From Anaerolineae bacterium (GTDB taxonomy: Bacteria > Chloroflexota > Anaerolineae > Aggregatilineales > Phototrophicaceae), in the NCBI GenBank assembly GCA_017303635.1, contig JAFLCG010000013.1, positions 62,001 to 126,000 on the forward strand: a stretch of DNA of 64,000 nucleotides, read 5' to 3'. The position numbers and the translations under genes were made by a program. Of this stretch, positions 23,706 through 33,188 are shown piece after piece. Each line of letters opens with the position of its first letter. The stretch's first letter is position 1. Under the pieces are notes generated by a model, which searched no databases, had not been told where the DNA came from, and worked only from the letters and a program-made list of their open reading frames with translations.

Positions 23706-25571
23706 GTGCCCGCTGACACGATCGAAACGAAGCTAGCGACTGAATACGAATCGCTGCGTCGCCGCCAGTATGAACTCATCACTGGTTTGCTGAATGTCTT
23801 GCCCAAAGTGGATCAACTGGGGGAAGAACGCCTTTCCCAGATGCGGGATGCACTCTTTCATGCCGATCACCCTTTCCTGGCGGTGCTGGTCGGGCCATTC
23901 AATTCTGGTAAATCCAGCATCATCAACGCCTTGTTGGGTACACCGGATTTACTGACCGTTGGGCCGGTGCCGACGACTGACCGAATCAACATCCTGCGCT
24001 ACGGTGAGGAAGTTCAGCGGATGACCACGGGCGCTGAAGCGGAGACTGTTTTTCACCCCTCCCCCTTACTTCAGCGCGTTAGCTTGGTCGATACCCCCGG
24101 ACTCGAATCGGTATTTCAGAAACATGAGGACATAACTCGACGTTTCCTTCATCGGGCAGATATGGTGCTCATGGTCATGTTGGCTACTCAGGCCATGACA
24201 GCACGGAATCTGGAATATCTGCAAACCCTTAAGGAATACGGCAAGAAAGTCATCATCGTTATCAACCAATCGGACTTGCTCAATACCACTGAAACCGCTT
24301 CAGTGTTGGATTATGTGACTCAGGAAAGTCAGTCACGGCTTGGTTTCAAACCGGAAATCTGGATGGTTTCGGCGAAAATGGGTTTGGAAGCCTGGCAGGG
24401 CGGCAAACGGGATATAGCTACCTGGGAGGCCAGTGGCCTGAACCGTTTTGAGAATTGGATCGAACAACAGTTAGGTGATGTCGCTCGGTTGCGGCAAAAG
24501 CTCACGACACCTCTGCAAATTGCCTCGAATGTCAACCAATCGGCTCTTTCAACGATTCGTGCTAATCAGTCCACACTTGACCATTATCAGAGCATCGCCT
24601 CGAATCTGGAGCAGCAGTTGGCTGCCCAAAAGCGCGACCAAGATCGCACAGTACGCGAAATCAGTACAGAGGCTGCCGCGCACTTTACGGAGTCTGCCAA
24701 GCGCGGAGCCGCGGCCATTGATGAGACCTTCAGGCTTGGTAACGCACTGCGGTCAATTGGTGGCGGTATTCTGGAACTCATTGGATTGACCGGTTTACTA
24801 CGACGTGGACCGTCCAATTCCCTGGTCAAAGAGGTTTTTGAGCGACATCGTGCTTTTGAACCCCTGGATGAACTGGCGGCGACAGTGGATAAGCTGGGGC
24901 CGCGCCTGGAAGGTAAAGACCTGCAGGATATTGACGATCTGGTCAAATATGCCCGCAAAGAGATTGACGGCCTGCCGAGTACCATCAGCACGAAAGTGAT
25001 CGGGTCGATCCAACCCCCATTGGGCTATGATCGTAAGGCGCTGACTGAGGCCCGTAAGTCCCTCGATGACATTGAGATGGAAGCACGGCAGGATGAAACC
25101 CGCCACATGGATGACTTGCTCCGTAATTCACGGTTGTATCTGGCAGTCTGGGAACTACTGCTGGTGATCTTCGGGGCCTTTCTTCTGTTGGGCGGGCGTA
25201 ACCTGTGGCCACCGGAATCGCCAACGCCATTTCTGGTTTTGATCGGTCTACTCCTACTCGGTGTAGCCGGTTTGTTCGCTATGCCGCTGCGGGGAAGGAT
25301 GCTTCAATCCACCCATATTGCCCGCTTGAATGCCCTCCAAGCCCGTTACAGTGAAGCCTTGAATAAAGCGGCTGATAAACAACTGGATTATGCGATGCGT
25401 TTGCGCCGTGACGCGGTTCAGCCCTTGACCCGCCTGATCGAATCCCAAACACAGATCCATGCTGATCAGCTTGGCGCGCTCCAGCGGGCATCTCAGGAAA
25501 TTGTCAGTATTGAGCGTGATCTCGCCGAGATGGGTAAGCGCCGCGTCATGGGCGTGCCTGTCAGCGGTTAA
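23706..25571 (+). CDS. dynamin-like GTPase (bacterial dynamin), first of a tandem pair
   Basis: 621 residues from a GTG start behind GGAG. The GTPase domain at the N-terminus has G1 GPFNSGKSS (63-71), G2 with PTTDRI, G3 DTPGLES and G4 NQSD. A long helical region follows (about 250-480), then two close transmembrane helices (LLLVIFGAFLLLGG and FLVLIGLLLLGVAGLFAM, about 480-530) and a helical C-terminus. Domain order matches bacterial dynamin-like proteins that remodel membranes. The second copy follows after 17 bases. Not predicted to be secreted; membrane insertion hairpin faces inward. Confidence 0.88.
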   Translation: MPADTIETKLATEYESLRRRQYELITGLLNVLPKVDQLGEERLSQMRDALFHADHPFLAVLVGPFNSGKSSIINALLGTPDLLTVGPVPTTDRINILRYGEEVQRMTTGAEAETVFHPSPLLQRVSLVDTPGLESVFQKHEDITRRFLHRADMVLMVMLATQAMTARNLEYLQTLKEYGKKVIIVINQSDLLNTTETASVLDYVTQESQSRLGFKPEIWMVSAKMGLEAWQGGKRDIATWEASGLNRFENWIEQQLGDVARLRQKLTTPLQIASNVNQSALSTIRANQSTLDHYQSIASNLEQQLAAQKRDQDRTVREISTEAAAHFTESAKRGAAAIDETFRLGNALRSIGGGILELIGLTGLLRRGPSNSLVKEVFERHRAFEPLDELAATVDKLGPRLEGKDLQDIDDLVKYARKEIDGLPSTISTKVIGSIQPPLGYDRKALTEARKSLDDIEMEARQDETRHMDDLLRNSRLYLAVWELLLVIFGAFLLLGGRNLWPPESPTPFLVLIGLLLLGVAGLFAMPLRGRMLQSTHIARLNALQARYSEALNKAADKQLDYAMRLRRDAVQPLTRLIESQTQIHADQLGALQRASQEIVSIERDLAEMGKRRVMGVPVSG

Positions 25572-25588
25572 ACGAACTGAGGTTTACT

Positions 25589-27397
25589 GTGCAAGACACT
25601 CCTGTTGTTGAAAAGCCCAGCACTCCCACGCTGGAAGGGACACTCGCCGCGCTGCGCGAATCGGAGATTCGCCTTCTGAGTGATATAGGGGAGACCATTG
25701 CCGGACTTGGCGAGGCGGCGGCTGAAGATCGCCGTCGCTTGCTGGATGTGGCCCAAGACTTGCGCGATATGTTCTTCCTGGTCGTGGTTATTGGAGAGTT
25801 CAATGCCGGTAAGTCATCCTTTGTAAACGCACTGCTGGCTGACGACCTGCTGCCATCCGGCATTACCCCGACTACCGAACAGATTGAACTTGTTCGCTAT
25901 GCCGATAGCGTCACTCGCAAGCCGGAAGTGCGCCTGGATGGAATCCGTGTCTGGACTCATCCGAATACGGGTGCGCCGGGGGTGGCCCTGGTTGATACAC
26001 CTGGAACCGGTTCAGTGTTCCAGAAACATGAACAAACGGCCAAAGCCTTTCTCCACCGAGCTGATCTGGTGATTTTTGTCATTTCGGCCAAACGTGCGTT
26101 TGCGGATACCGAGCGTTTGTATCTGGAACTGGCGAAGCACTATGGAAAGAAGATCATTCTGGTGGTCAATCAGGTTGATCTGCTTCAACCGAATGAACTC
26201 CAGGAAGTCCGCCGCTTCATCGAACGACAGGCTGATGAAACCCTCAACATGCGTCCGCTGATCTTCATGGTCAGCGCACGTGAGGCGTTAAACGCCATCC
26301 AGAAGGGCGGTATCGTCACGGGTGATCCGGGTGGTATTGAGGCGGTGCGAGCACATTTGCGTGGTGTACTCAATCAGGCACCGCCTGCCCGCCAGAAGCT
26401 GGTCGCCCAGTTGGAGATGGCACATCATCTGGTGACGACTCACCTTGAAACGGTTCAGCGGCGGGCTGATTTGGTGACGGCAGACACCAACAAGGTGCGG
26501 GATGTGCAGCGCGAGATGGAACAGCAATCCACAGGATTGAATACCCAGTTGAAGGCTGCCCGGGCTGAAGTTGATGCTGTTTTCGCGGGGATGCGTCAAC
26601 GTGGCGTTCAGTTCATCAACGAAAATCTCTCTATCCGCAGTATTCTCCGCAATCCAGATCGGAACCAACTACAATCGCAATTTCAGGAAGTGGTCATTGG
26701 GCGGGCCCTGCGGGATATTTCTGGGGCCACTAATGGCTATATCAACGCTGTGGTGGATAGCAGTCGTCTGTACTGGCGCGGGGTGATTGAACGGCTTAAT
26801 CAACTGCGCGACCTGATGGATCAGGAAGTGAGTGGGTTGGATGCCGGGGTTTACGCCGAACAGCGCCAGAACTTACAGGATGCCATTCGGGTGGCTGAAG
26901 TTGAACTGCAAAGCTACTCCAGCGGCAAACTGGTAGCTGAATTGCAGGATATTTTTGAGACGAACATGAATGCGTTTCGCATGAGTGCCGTCGCAGCCAT
27001 TGGTGGGGTGGTATTGACTCTGCTGGCGATTGCGGCACCGGGCGGCGTGATTGGCGCAGGTGTGGCTGCGACAGTGACACTGGCCTTTGTAGTGGGTGTG
27101 CCGCTGGGGTTGATCGGTGGCGGCTTTGCCTTCCGCTACTATCAGAAGACCGTAGGGGATGCACGCAAGGATTTGAACAGTCGTGTGGATACGCTGGAAA
27201 AGACATACCACGACTCACTCGACAATCTGACGCAGAAGGAGCGCAACCGGCTTTCGACCTACGGCGCACAGTTTATGACCCCGATTTTCAGTCGTCTGGA
27301 AGTGCTGGCTGACCGTTACACCGCCCAGGGGACCCGCCTGCGTGCTCACCTTGACCAGATCAAGACCTTGCGGGCTGGGATTGAAGGGACACCCTGA
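25589..27397 (+). CDS. dynamin-like GTPase (bacterial dynamin), second of a tandem pair
   Basis: 602 residues, GTG start. GTPase motifs: G1 GEFNAGKSS (69-77), G2 PTTEQI, G3 DTPGTGS, G4 NQVD. A helical stalk (about 260-460) is followed by a Gly/Ala-rich hydrophobic hairpin (about 470-520, AAIGGVVLTLLAIAAPGG) and a coiled-coil tail. The two neighbours share motif layout but are diverged, as in known pairs where the partners heterodimerise. The gene ends nine bases before an MgtC-like gene. Confidence 0.88.
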   Translation: MQDTPVVEKPSTPTLEGTLAALRESEIRLLSDIGETIAGLGEAAAEDRRRLLDVAQDLRDMFFLVVVIGEFNAGKSSFVNALLADDLLPSGITPTTEQIELVRYADSVTRKPEVRLDGIRVWTHPNTGAPGVALVDTPGTGSVFQKHEQTAKAFLHRADLVIFVISAKRAFADTERLYLELAKHYGKKIILVVNQVDLLQPNELQEVRRFIERQADETLNMRPLIFMVSAREALNAIQKGGIVTGDPGGIEAVRAHLRGVLNQAPPARQKLVAQLEMAHHLVTTHLETVQRRADLVTADTNKVRDVQREMEQQSTGLNTQLKAARAEVDAVFAGMRQRGVQFINENLSIRSILRNPDRNQLQSQFQEVVIGRALRDISGATNGYINAVVDSSRLYWRGVIERLNQLRDLMDQEVSGLDAGVYAEQRQNLQDAIRVAEVELQSYSSGKLVAELQDIFETNMNAFRMSAVAAIGGVVLTLLAIAAPGGVIGAGVAATVTLAFVVGVPLGLIGGGFAFRYYQKTVGDARKDLNSRVDTLEKTYHDSLDNLTQKERNRLSTYGAQFMTPIFSRLEVLADRYTAQGTRLRAHLDQIKTLRAGIEGTP

Positions 27398-27405
27398 CGG
27401 ACGTT

Positions 27406-27831
27406 ATGTCACTTGAGCTTCAGGCCCTGCTTGTTTTTCAACTGATCCTGGCAGTCTTTCTGGGACTGGTCATCGGGATGGATCGAGAGGCACGTCAGCA
27501 GCCTGCCGGGTTACGGACTCACATGCTGGTGAGTCTGGGGGCGTGCCTCTTCACTCAACTTTCAGTCTATGCCTTTCCCGGCGGCGATCCGACCCGCATG
27601 GCTGCCCAGATAGTCGTAGGCATTGGCTTTCTGGGTGCCGGGACAATCGTGGTGCAGGGGAATAAGCCACACCATCTGACGACCGCCGCTAGTATCTGGG
27701 CGACGGCGGCTGTCGGAACTGCCGTCGGGGTAGGGGCATGGTTTTTAGCTCTGGCCGCATCCGTCCTCATCTGGATTATTCTGGCGTTGGTCCGTCGCCT
27801 TGCCCGCGGGAATGCGCCTCCATCGCTATAG
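27406..27831 (+). CDS. MgtC/SapB-family membrane protein
   Basis: 141 residues with four to five membrane helices. The MgtC N-terminal signature is present: LGLVIGMDREARQQPAGLRTHMLVSLGA, then GIGFLGAGTIVV and LTTAASIWATAAVGTAVG. It lacks the C-terminal ACT-like cytoplasmic domain of Salmonella MgtC. The family modulates ATP synthase or Mg-dependent responses, but the role here is unknown. The close spacing behind the dynamin pair suggests one operon. Its last six bases overlap the convergent HDAC-like gene. Confidence 0.85.
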   Translation: MSLELQALLVFQLILAVFLGLVIGMDREARQQPAGLRTHMLVSLGACLFTQLSVYAFPGGDPTRMAAQIVVGIGFLGAGTIVVQGNKPHHLTTAASIWATAAVGTAVGVGAWFLALAASVLIWIILALVRRLARGNAPPSL

Positions 27832-28869
27832 CCCATGTACTTGTTTGATACCGCTGATTAGCGGGCGAATATCAGGTTCCGGTCGTCCATCACTGGGTGG
27901 ACCGAGAGGATCGAGCACGGTATCCTCGCCGAGCAGCGCGTAAGCCACATTCGCCATGCCGTTGCCCAGGGCTTCCAGGTTATAGCCACCTTCCATTGCG
28001 AAGACGATCTTGCCGCCGCATAGTTCATCTGCCATGCGGATGAGTTCCTTGCTGATGTGGGCGTAACCCTTGAGGGAGAGGCGCATCCTTGCAATCGGAT
28101 CAGTCCAATGGGAGTCAAATCCGGCAGAGACGATGATGAGTTCCGGTTGGAAGCGGCGCGCGGCAGACCAGATAATCGACTCGTAGAATGCTGCAAAGCT
28201 GGCATCCCCGTGACCGGCGGCTAATGGAATGTTGAGCGTATATCCCTGACCTTTACCCTCGCCTGTATCGTGAATGGCACCAGTGCCCGGGTAAAAAGGT
28301 GCCTGATGGGACGAAATGAATAAGACGCTGTCATCATCATAGAACATGGCTTCGGTACCATTGCCATGGTGGACATCGTAGTCCACGATCAAAACGCGCT
28401 GCAGGCCATAGGTTTGTTGAGCGTAGCGGACGGCAATTGGCACATTCCCCAGCAGACAAAAGCCCATAGCGTGATCCGGCATGGCGTGATGACCAGGCGG
28501 GCGCACGGCAGCCAATCCGTTCTGAGCTTTGCCACTCAGGACCTGGTCAACTGCCAGAACGACGCCTCCGGCTGAGAGCCTCGCTACTTCATAACCCGTC
28601 GGCCCGGCATAGGTATCCGGATCAAGGTGAATACGCGTTTGTTTACTCTCATCAATCCAGCGCAGTACGCGGAGATAGTTGTCGGTGTGTACCGTCTTGA
28701 TCCACTGTTCCTCAACTGGGGTGGCTTCCAAAGTTTGCAGACGTTGGGTCAGGCCGTTTTCTTCTAGTGTTTTCCAGACTGCCCGGATGCGCCCGGCATG
28801 TTCGGGATGCCCGGCCAGATGATGTTCGGTATAGCGTGGGTGCGTGACATAGGCAGTAGTCATGCTCAC
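27826..28869 (-). CDS. histone deacetylase-family protein
   Basis: 347 residues. The arginase/deacetylase fold is shown by AVRPPGHHAMPDHAMGFCLL, the Zn ligands in VLIVDYDVHHGNGTEAMF (Asp, His), SHQAPFYPGTG and VSAGFDSHWTDP (Asp), and FAMEGGYNLEAL near the end (Tyr-like GGY). Bacterial members include acetoin utilisation protein AcuC and acetylpolyamine hydrolases. Substrate unassigned. Start is ATG at 28869; an ATG two codons later is possible. Confidence 0.9.
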   Translation of the reverse strand: MSMTTAYVTHPRYTEHHLAGHPEHAGRIRAVWKTLEENGLTQRLQTLEATPVEEQWIKTVHTDNYLRVLRWIDESKQTRIHLDPDTYAGPTGYEVARLSAGGVVLAVDQVLSGKAQNGLAAVRPPGHHAMPDHAMGFCLLGNVPIAVRYAQQTYGLQRVLIVDYDVHHGNGTEAMFYDDDSVLFISSHQAPFYPGTGAIHDTGEGKGQGYTLNIPLAAGHGDASFAAFYESIIWSAARRFQPELIIVSAGFDSHWTDPIARMRLSLKGYAHISKELIRMADELCGGKIVFAMEGGYNLEALGNGMANVAYALLGEDTVLDPLGPPSDGRPEPDIRPLISGIKQVHGL

Positions 28870-28999
28870 TCCTCTATGATTTCAGGCTGGCTGATGTGTA
28901 TCCAGCCCGCTTATTTCTTTGTGAACCGCTGATGAAATGCGAATTGTCCCTACAAATGAGTCTTCCGGCAAGTACCCTATCGCTTTAACTGAAAGCCCA

Positions 29000-29005
29000 T
29001 ATAAT
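29000..29005 (+). promoter_or_regulatory. -10 box upstream of AAA ATPase
   Basis: A perfect TATAAT without a clear -35. It lies 37 bases before the chosen start codon of the AAA ATPase and supports that start over the upstream in-frame ATG at 28937. Confidence 0.35.
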
Positions 29006-29041
29006 GACTCCATTGTGGACCACCGGAGTGTGAAGTCATTC

Positions 29042-30343
29042 ATGCAGTATGAACGTCTGGTGCAATGGGCGCGGGATGTCTGGAGCGAACGGTGGCCGGG
29101 GCGTCGTTATGTGACAATCTGGGCTTCCACCGAATGCAGCAATATGATCGCCCAGAACCAGGTCAAACCGGGCCGCCGCTTGAAGGGCAAAGCTCGTTAT
29201 GATGGCCTGCAACCGTTAGATTGTCCCGTGATTACCCCAATCAGTGACTATGGTACCCGTGGTAAGAAGATGGTGCTGACTTCGACTGCCGGGGCCTACC
29301 GCTTCAAGTTTTCGGTAGAGGATGGCGATCCGTTCGAAGTCGTCTACGCCAGTTCTTATTTTGATGATGATGTGCAAGACCTGACGGCGATAGCCGTTGT
29401 GCCCGAAGAGCATCTGGAGACGTGGGCGGCTTTTGAGTTCGTCTGCGCCCGGGCGGTGCGCCCGCGTATCCGTCGGCGCCGTGATGTGTACATTATCGGC
29501 GGTACCGACTCCTTCTTTGATCCCACCGTGGATTGGGACGATGTTATCTTACCGGAAGACCTGAAGGCTGACCTGCGCGAAGATATGGAAGCCTTCTTCA
29601 CCAAAGGTGTGAGTATCTATCGTCAGTTGAAGCTGGCCCCCTTCCGTAAACTGTTGCTTTCTGGCGTCCCCGGCACGGGCAAGACAATGCTCTGTGCGGC
29701 GATGGCGAAGTTGGCGATTAGTCAGGGACGGATTGTAGTCTATGTTTCTGGCTCTGATCGGGATGGGGCTTCGTTTGAAAAAATCCAGCGAGCTTTGCAA
29801 GCTGTCACCGCCGCCCGGTACCCAGTATTGATGATTGTCGAAGAGATTGACGCCTATCTGCAAGGCGATGATAAAGCCCGCATCCTGAACGTGCTGGATG
29901 GGGTAGAATCGCCGAATAATCCAGAAGGTGCTTTGCTGCTGGCAACGACCAATTACCCTGAAGTGATCGACGAACGGATTGCCAAGCGCCCTGGTCGTCT
30001 GGATCGTATTTTTGTCATTCCAACCATTCAGGATGTCGGTCATGCTGAGCAGATGCTGCGGCATTATATGGCGGATCAATGGCGTGATGAACATCTGGCC
30101 GTGGTCGATCACCTGTTGGATCAACCCGGCGCCTTTGTTCGGGAAGCTGCCCTTCATGCACGCATGATCGCTGCTCATGCCCATCGTACCGAAGTAACAC
30201 TCGAATTTTTGCAGGAGTCGATTGACAGCCTCCTCAAGCAGATACGGCAGGGCGGGGATTTCCTTCGTGATCGGCGTCCGATTAGTTTGGTCAACCCTAG
30301 TCCCAAGAAGCTCCCCCGTCCGAATCCACCCCCTTTTGGTTAA
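29042..30343 (+). CDS. AAA+ ATPase with unassigned N-terminal domain
   Basis: 433 residues from the ATG at 29042, with GGAG upstream. An in-frame ATG at 28937 would cross the -10 box and is not preferred. The N-terminal 190 residues are an unassigned domain. The AAA core has Walker A GVPGTGKT, Walker B VLMIVEEIDAYLQ, sensor-1 LLATTNYPEVID, and arginine finger in KRPGRLDR. A lid domain follows, and a basic Pro-rich tail (PKKLPRPNPPP). Fold and arrangement are like the FtsH/proteasomal ATPase branch, but no protease domain. Partner proteins are unknown. Confidence 0.82.
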   Translation: MQYERLVQWARDVWSERWPGRRYVTIWASTECSNMIAQNQVKPGRRLKGKARYDGLQPLDCPVITPISDYGTRGKKMVLTSTAGAYRFKFSVEDGDPFEVVYASSYFDDDVQDLTAIAVVPEEHLETWAAFEFVCARAVRPRIRRRRDVYIIGGTDSFFDPTVDWDDVILPEDLKADLREDMEAFFTKGVSIYRQLKLAPFRKLLLSGVPGTGKTMLCAAMAKLAISQGRIVVYVSGSDRDGASFEKIQRALQAVTAARYPVLMIVEEIDAYLQGDDKARILNVLDGVESPNNPEGALLLATTNYPEVIDERIAKRPGRLDRIFVIPTIQDVGHAEQMLRHYMADQWRDEHLAVVDHLLDQPGAFVREAALHARMIAAHAHRTEVTLEFLQESIDSLLKQIRQGGDFLRDRRPISLVNPSPKKLPRPNPPPFG

Positions 30344-30370
30344 GCTTGAAACATTGATATATTGTTAGTA

Positions 30371-30401
30371 ATTCCAAACTTAATGTAATGAAGGTTGGAA
30401 T
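30371..30401. repeat. imperfect inverted repeat upstream of the LysM gene
   Basis: ATTCCAAACTTAATG and AATGAAGGTTGGAAT are complementary over 12 of 15 positions around a single central base. It lies 85 bases before the LysM gene. It may be an operator, since no T-tract follows; a weak terminator for the ATPase gene is the alternative. Confidence 0.35.
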
Positions 30402-30485
30402 GATCTAACTATGCTCGTCTGCAAATTGCTCCTATGATGAAAATATAAGCAATAGTGATTGATTACATCATAAGGAGAAAAGCCT

Positions 30486-31172
30486 ATGCGTCACCCACGT
30501 TCGTTGCTTATTGCAGTGCTTGCTACCTTGTTAACCGGATTGTTTGCCATGGTCCCGGTGACAGTTGGGGCTGCCTGTGGAGTTAATCACACGGTACTGG
30601 CCGGACAAAACCTGTTCCGCATTTCGCTCCGTTATGGGGTGAGTATGCAGTCGATTGCGACCGCCAATAACATTGCCGATATCCGCCGCATCTATACCGG
30701 TCAGGTACTCTATATTCCGTGTTCCGGCGAAACTGCTGGCGGGTCAACTGCTGGTGGCTCGAATACGTCCTCGGGTACGACGACCACCACGACGACCACG
30801 ACCACGACAACCACTACTTCAACAACGGCAGGCGCCGCTGGTCTGGCTCAGGTGGATTGCACCGGCTTCCGGGCTTCATCCCCATTGGATGGCTTCCCGG
30901 ATGGCGATGTGACCTTCCGCTGGGATGCCCCACGTTCGGCTGTGGAGCAGTACAAGGTGTTCATCCTCAATGACCGGGGTGCACTGGTCCGAGCCTATGA
31001 TTCGGTTGGCCCGCTGCTGAGCCTGACGGGTAATACCAGCCTGACTTCCATCGGCAAGGGTAACCGCTTTTCGTGGTATGTGACAGCGCTGGTTGGTGGA
31101 TCGGAAGTCTGCCGCAGTTCGATTGCCACCCTCAACCGGGTGTGGATTGATGGCGCTGGACTCTCCAGCTAG
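30486..31172 (+). CDS. secreted LysM-domain protein with poly-Thr linker
   Basis: 228 residues behind a good AAGGAGAA site. The signal peptide ends near VGAACGV. A single LysM module follows (HTVLAGQNLFRISLRYGVSM to YTGQVLYIPC), which binds N-acetylglucosamine glycans. Residues about 95-112 are a run of Thr in a Ser/Thr/Gly linker. The C-terminal 100 residues form an Ig-like beta domain (DVTFRWDAPRSAVEQYKVFI). It is likely extracellular and wall- or polymer-bound. The linker DNA is a GAC/ACC-rich repeat. Confidence 0.82.
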   Translation: MRHPRSLLIAVLATLLTGLFAMVPVTVGAACGVNHTVLAGQNLFRISLRYGVSMQSIATANNIADIRRIYTGQVLYIPCSGETAGGSTAGGSNTSSGTTTTTTTTTTTTTTSTTAGAAGLAQVDCTGFRASSPLDGFPDGDVTFRWDAPRSAVEQYKVFILNDRGALVRAYDSVGPLLSLTGNTSLTSIGKGNRFSWYVTALVGGSEVCRSSIATLNRVWIDGAGLSS

Positions 31173-31212
31173 GAACTAAACGAAAGCGTGGGGGTGATCC
31201 ACAAGATTGCCC

Positions 31213-32853
31213 CTATGTTTTGGGCCGCAGGATAATGTACTCGAAGCCATTCATCGTGACAGTCTCGCTGCGCTCGTAGTGCTGACCCATGGCAACCAGC
31301 ACCTGCTCTGGGTAAAACTGCGCCCGCAGGACAATCAACCCGAAGGCTTGTTCCTCAATCATCCCAATGAGTTCATCACCCCGGAAGATGCCCCTCAAAT
31401 CCAGATTGAGTAATTGAGTCGGATTAGTGATGACTTCACGCCCGGCGACGATGTTGAAGGCGGCGTCTTCAGTGATCGAAGGCCGTTCATCTGCCTGAAT
31501 CATTTCGACAATACGATAGCCAGCAGTAATATCCTCTGCGGTGGTTAGGTGCCCGATGGCAGCATATCCGGCGGCGTACTGCCCATCCTGTGTCCGTGCG
31601 GAGTCGTAGAAGCCATTTTGCGCGTTAGGGTAGATCTGGAAGACCTGGGCGATTTGCTCAAAGATAGGCAGGTTAGTCGGCATCTTGAGGACGGCCCGAC
31701 CATAACCGAGGTATAGCACGGGGACGGCGATCAAGGCGATTACACTGAGCTGTGGGGCGAATCGCCGAGCAGGGTCGATGAATAGGCGGGAGAGGTAGTT
31801 GGAGCGGAACTGCCATGTGCCGCGTAAAGTCCGACCCGCAAATATCCCGCTAAGGATGCAGGTCGCCGCGATGGCTGTGGCAAAGTAACTATCTCCACCC
31901 CCCCAGGTGCCAGACGCCGCGCCATTGATCCCTACTGCCATTACAAACCAAATGCTGTAGATCGAAATTCGGTTGAAGTAAAGCTCGTAGACGACGACCA
32001 GCGCCGCCGGGACGATCAAGAATCCGTGTAAGCCGAACCACTGCTGGAACAGGGCCAGACTTTGCAGGATTTTGATCTCGTTGACGTTGGCTAGAATCGC
32101 CTGCCGCCACCACTCGCCATCCGTCGCCCAGGTCATCCATGCAAAGATCGCGATTCCGGCAGCAGCTGAGCCTAATCCCCAGAGTATTGCTCGGCGTGGC
32201 TGTCGGATGAACATAAAAATCCCGGCACTCAACGCTGTCACGACTGCCAGTTGTTTGGTGTAGCCTGCTGCGATGATGAGCGCGGCACCCATGATGAGGA
32301 GCCAGCGCCGCCGGGCTTTGTTCTGTACTTCATTCACGCCTGCCAGCAGCACCACCGCCAGCGTCTCGAACATGACCATGCTGATGTGCTGCCGAAACAG
32401 CGGGCCAACATGGTAGATTGTGTTCGAGGCGAGGTAGGCGAGACCCGCTAGGATCGCTATCCAGCGATATTGGCTTTCCCGGTACACAGCGTAGGAGATT
32501 GCTCCAGCTGTGACGAATGTGCTGACCAAGCTCAAGAGGCGCCCATACCAATAAGCTGGGCCGAACAGCCAGACAAATGGCGCGGCAATGACATGGTAGA
32601 GTGGTGGGTAATTGCTTGAATAGAATGGAAAGGCTTCGGTATCCTGATAGGGCCACTCACCGCGACTGAACATGACCGTATCGACCAGTTCAAACCCTTC
32701 CCCTTGATCGTAGTCGAAGGGGAAGGCGATCAGGTTGGCTGCATAGACCAGATAAACGACCAGATGGAAAATCAGCAGGAGGAAGGCGAGAATCAATAAG
32801 GCACGACTGGCGCGCGGGAGCAGGGGAGATGTCATAGTTTCACGCTGGGTCAT
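31213..32853 (-). CDS. GT39-like (PMT_2/ArnT type) membrane glycosyltransferase
   Basis: 546 residues, start at ATG 32853 (an ATG six codons later is possible). About a dozen membrane helices. The loop after the first helix has FDYDQGEGFELVDTV (a DxE-like catalytic region) and FPFYSSNYPPLYHVIAAPF, typical of the dolichyl-phosphate-mannose or ArnT-type transferases that use polyprenyl-phosphate sugars on the outer membrane face. The C-terminal soluble part (about 420-546) is unassigned. Overlaps a small membrane gene by 14 bases. The sugar and acceptor are unknown. Confidence 0.75.
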   Translation of the reverse strand: MTQRETMTSPLLPRASRALLILAFLLLIFHLVVYLVYAANLIAFPFDYDQGEGFELVDTVMFSRGEWPYQDTEAFPFYSSNYPPLYHVIAAPFVWLFGPAYWYGRLLSLVSTFVTAGAISYAVYRESQYRWIAILAGLAYLASNTIYHVGPLFRQHISMVMFETLAVVLLAGVNEVQNKARRRWLLIMGAALIIAAGYTKQLAVVTALSAGIFMFIRQPRRAILWGLGSAAAGIAIFAWMTWATDGEWWRQAILANVNEIKILQSLALFQQWFGLHGFLIVPAALVVVYELYFNRISIYSIWFVMAVGINGAASGTWGGGDSYFATAIAATCILSGIFAGRTLRGTWQFRSNYLSRLFIDPARRFAPQLSVIALIAVPVLYLGYGRAVLKMPTNLPIFEQIAQVFQIYPNAQNGFYDSARTQDGQYAAGYAAIGHLTTAEDITAGYRIVEMIQADERPSITEDAAFNIVAGREVITNPTQLLNLDLRGIFRGDELIGMIEEQAFGLIVLRAQFYPEQVLVAMGQHYERSETVTMNGFEYIILRPKT

Positions 32854-33055
32854 GACCGAGGGGGATCAGGGTAGCACCCAGCAGGATCAGGCCGATGCTG
32901 ACAACCAGTGCCAATTGCTGTGCGGGGCCGATTCCGCCTTCACGTCCTGCATCCAGCAAATCAACGGCGATAATGCCCCCTGCGGCCAGTAAGCCAAGGA
33001 TGACCAGAAGGGTGCCGAGCAGCCGTTTAGAGAAGGTGAAGTCAGAACGCCACAT
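32840..33055 (-). CDS. small two-helix membrane protein
   Basis: 71 residues with two hydrophobic helices (about 13-32 and 49-66) joined by a short loop (DLLDAGREGGIGP). I do not recognise it. Its stop overlaps the start of the glycosyltransferase by 14 bases, so they are probably translated together. A frame at 32895 on the other strand overlaps this gene but is the wrong extension of aspS. Confidence 0.6.
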   Translation of the reverse strand: MWRSDFTFSKRLLGTLLVILGLLAAGGIIAVDLLDAGREGGIGPAQQLALVVSIGLILLGATLIPLGHDPA

Positions 33056-33188
33056 AGCGCGGCATTATAACCGCTGTTCGATTGTGCCGGAAAGTGCTAT
33101 TCTTAGTGCCCTGCGTGCGATTGGGTGCCTCTGTAACCATCCAACTGCTCATCACATACTGAATCGGCCTGAGGAGTATTCCGGCATC

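Noticed and set aside
30770..30830. Possible short tandem repeat or CRISPR-like array in the LysM gene
   Set aside because: It is the GAC/ACC-rich code for a poly-Thr linker and has no spacer structure.
32895..33188. In-frame extension upstream of aspS
   Set aside because: Overlaps the minus-strand small membrane gene and its residues look non-coding (MLTTSANCCAG); AspRS starts at 33189.
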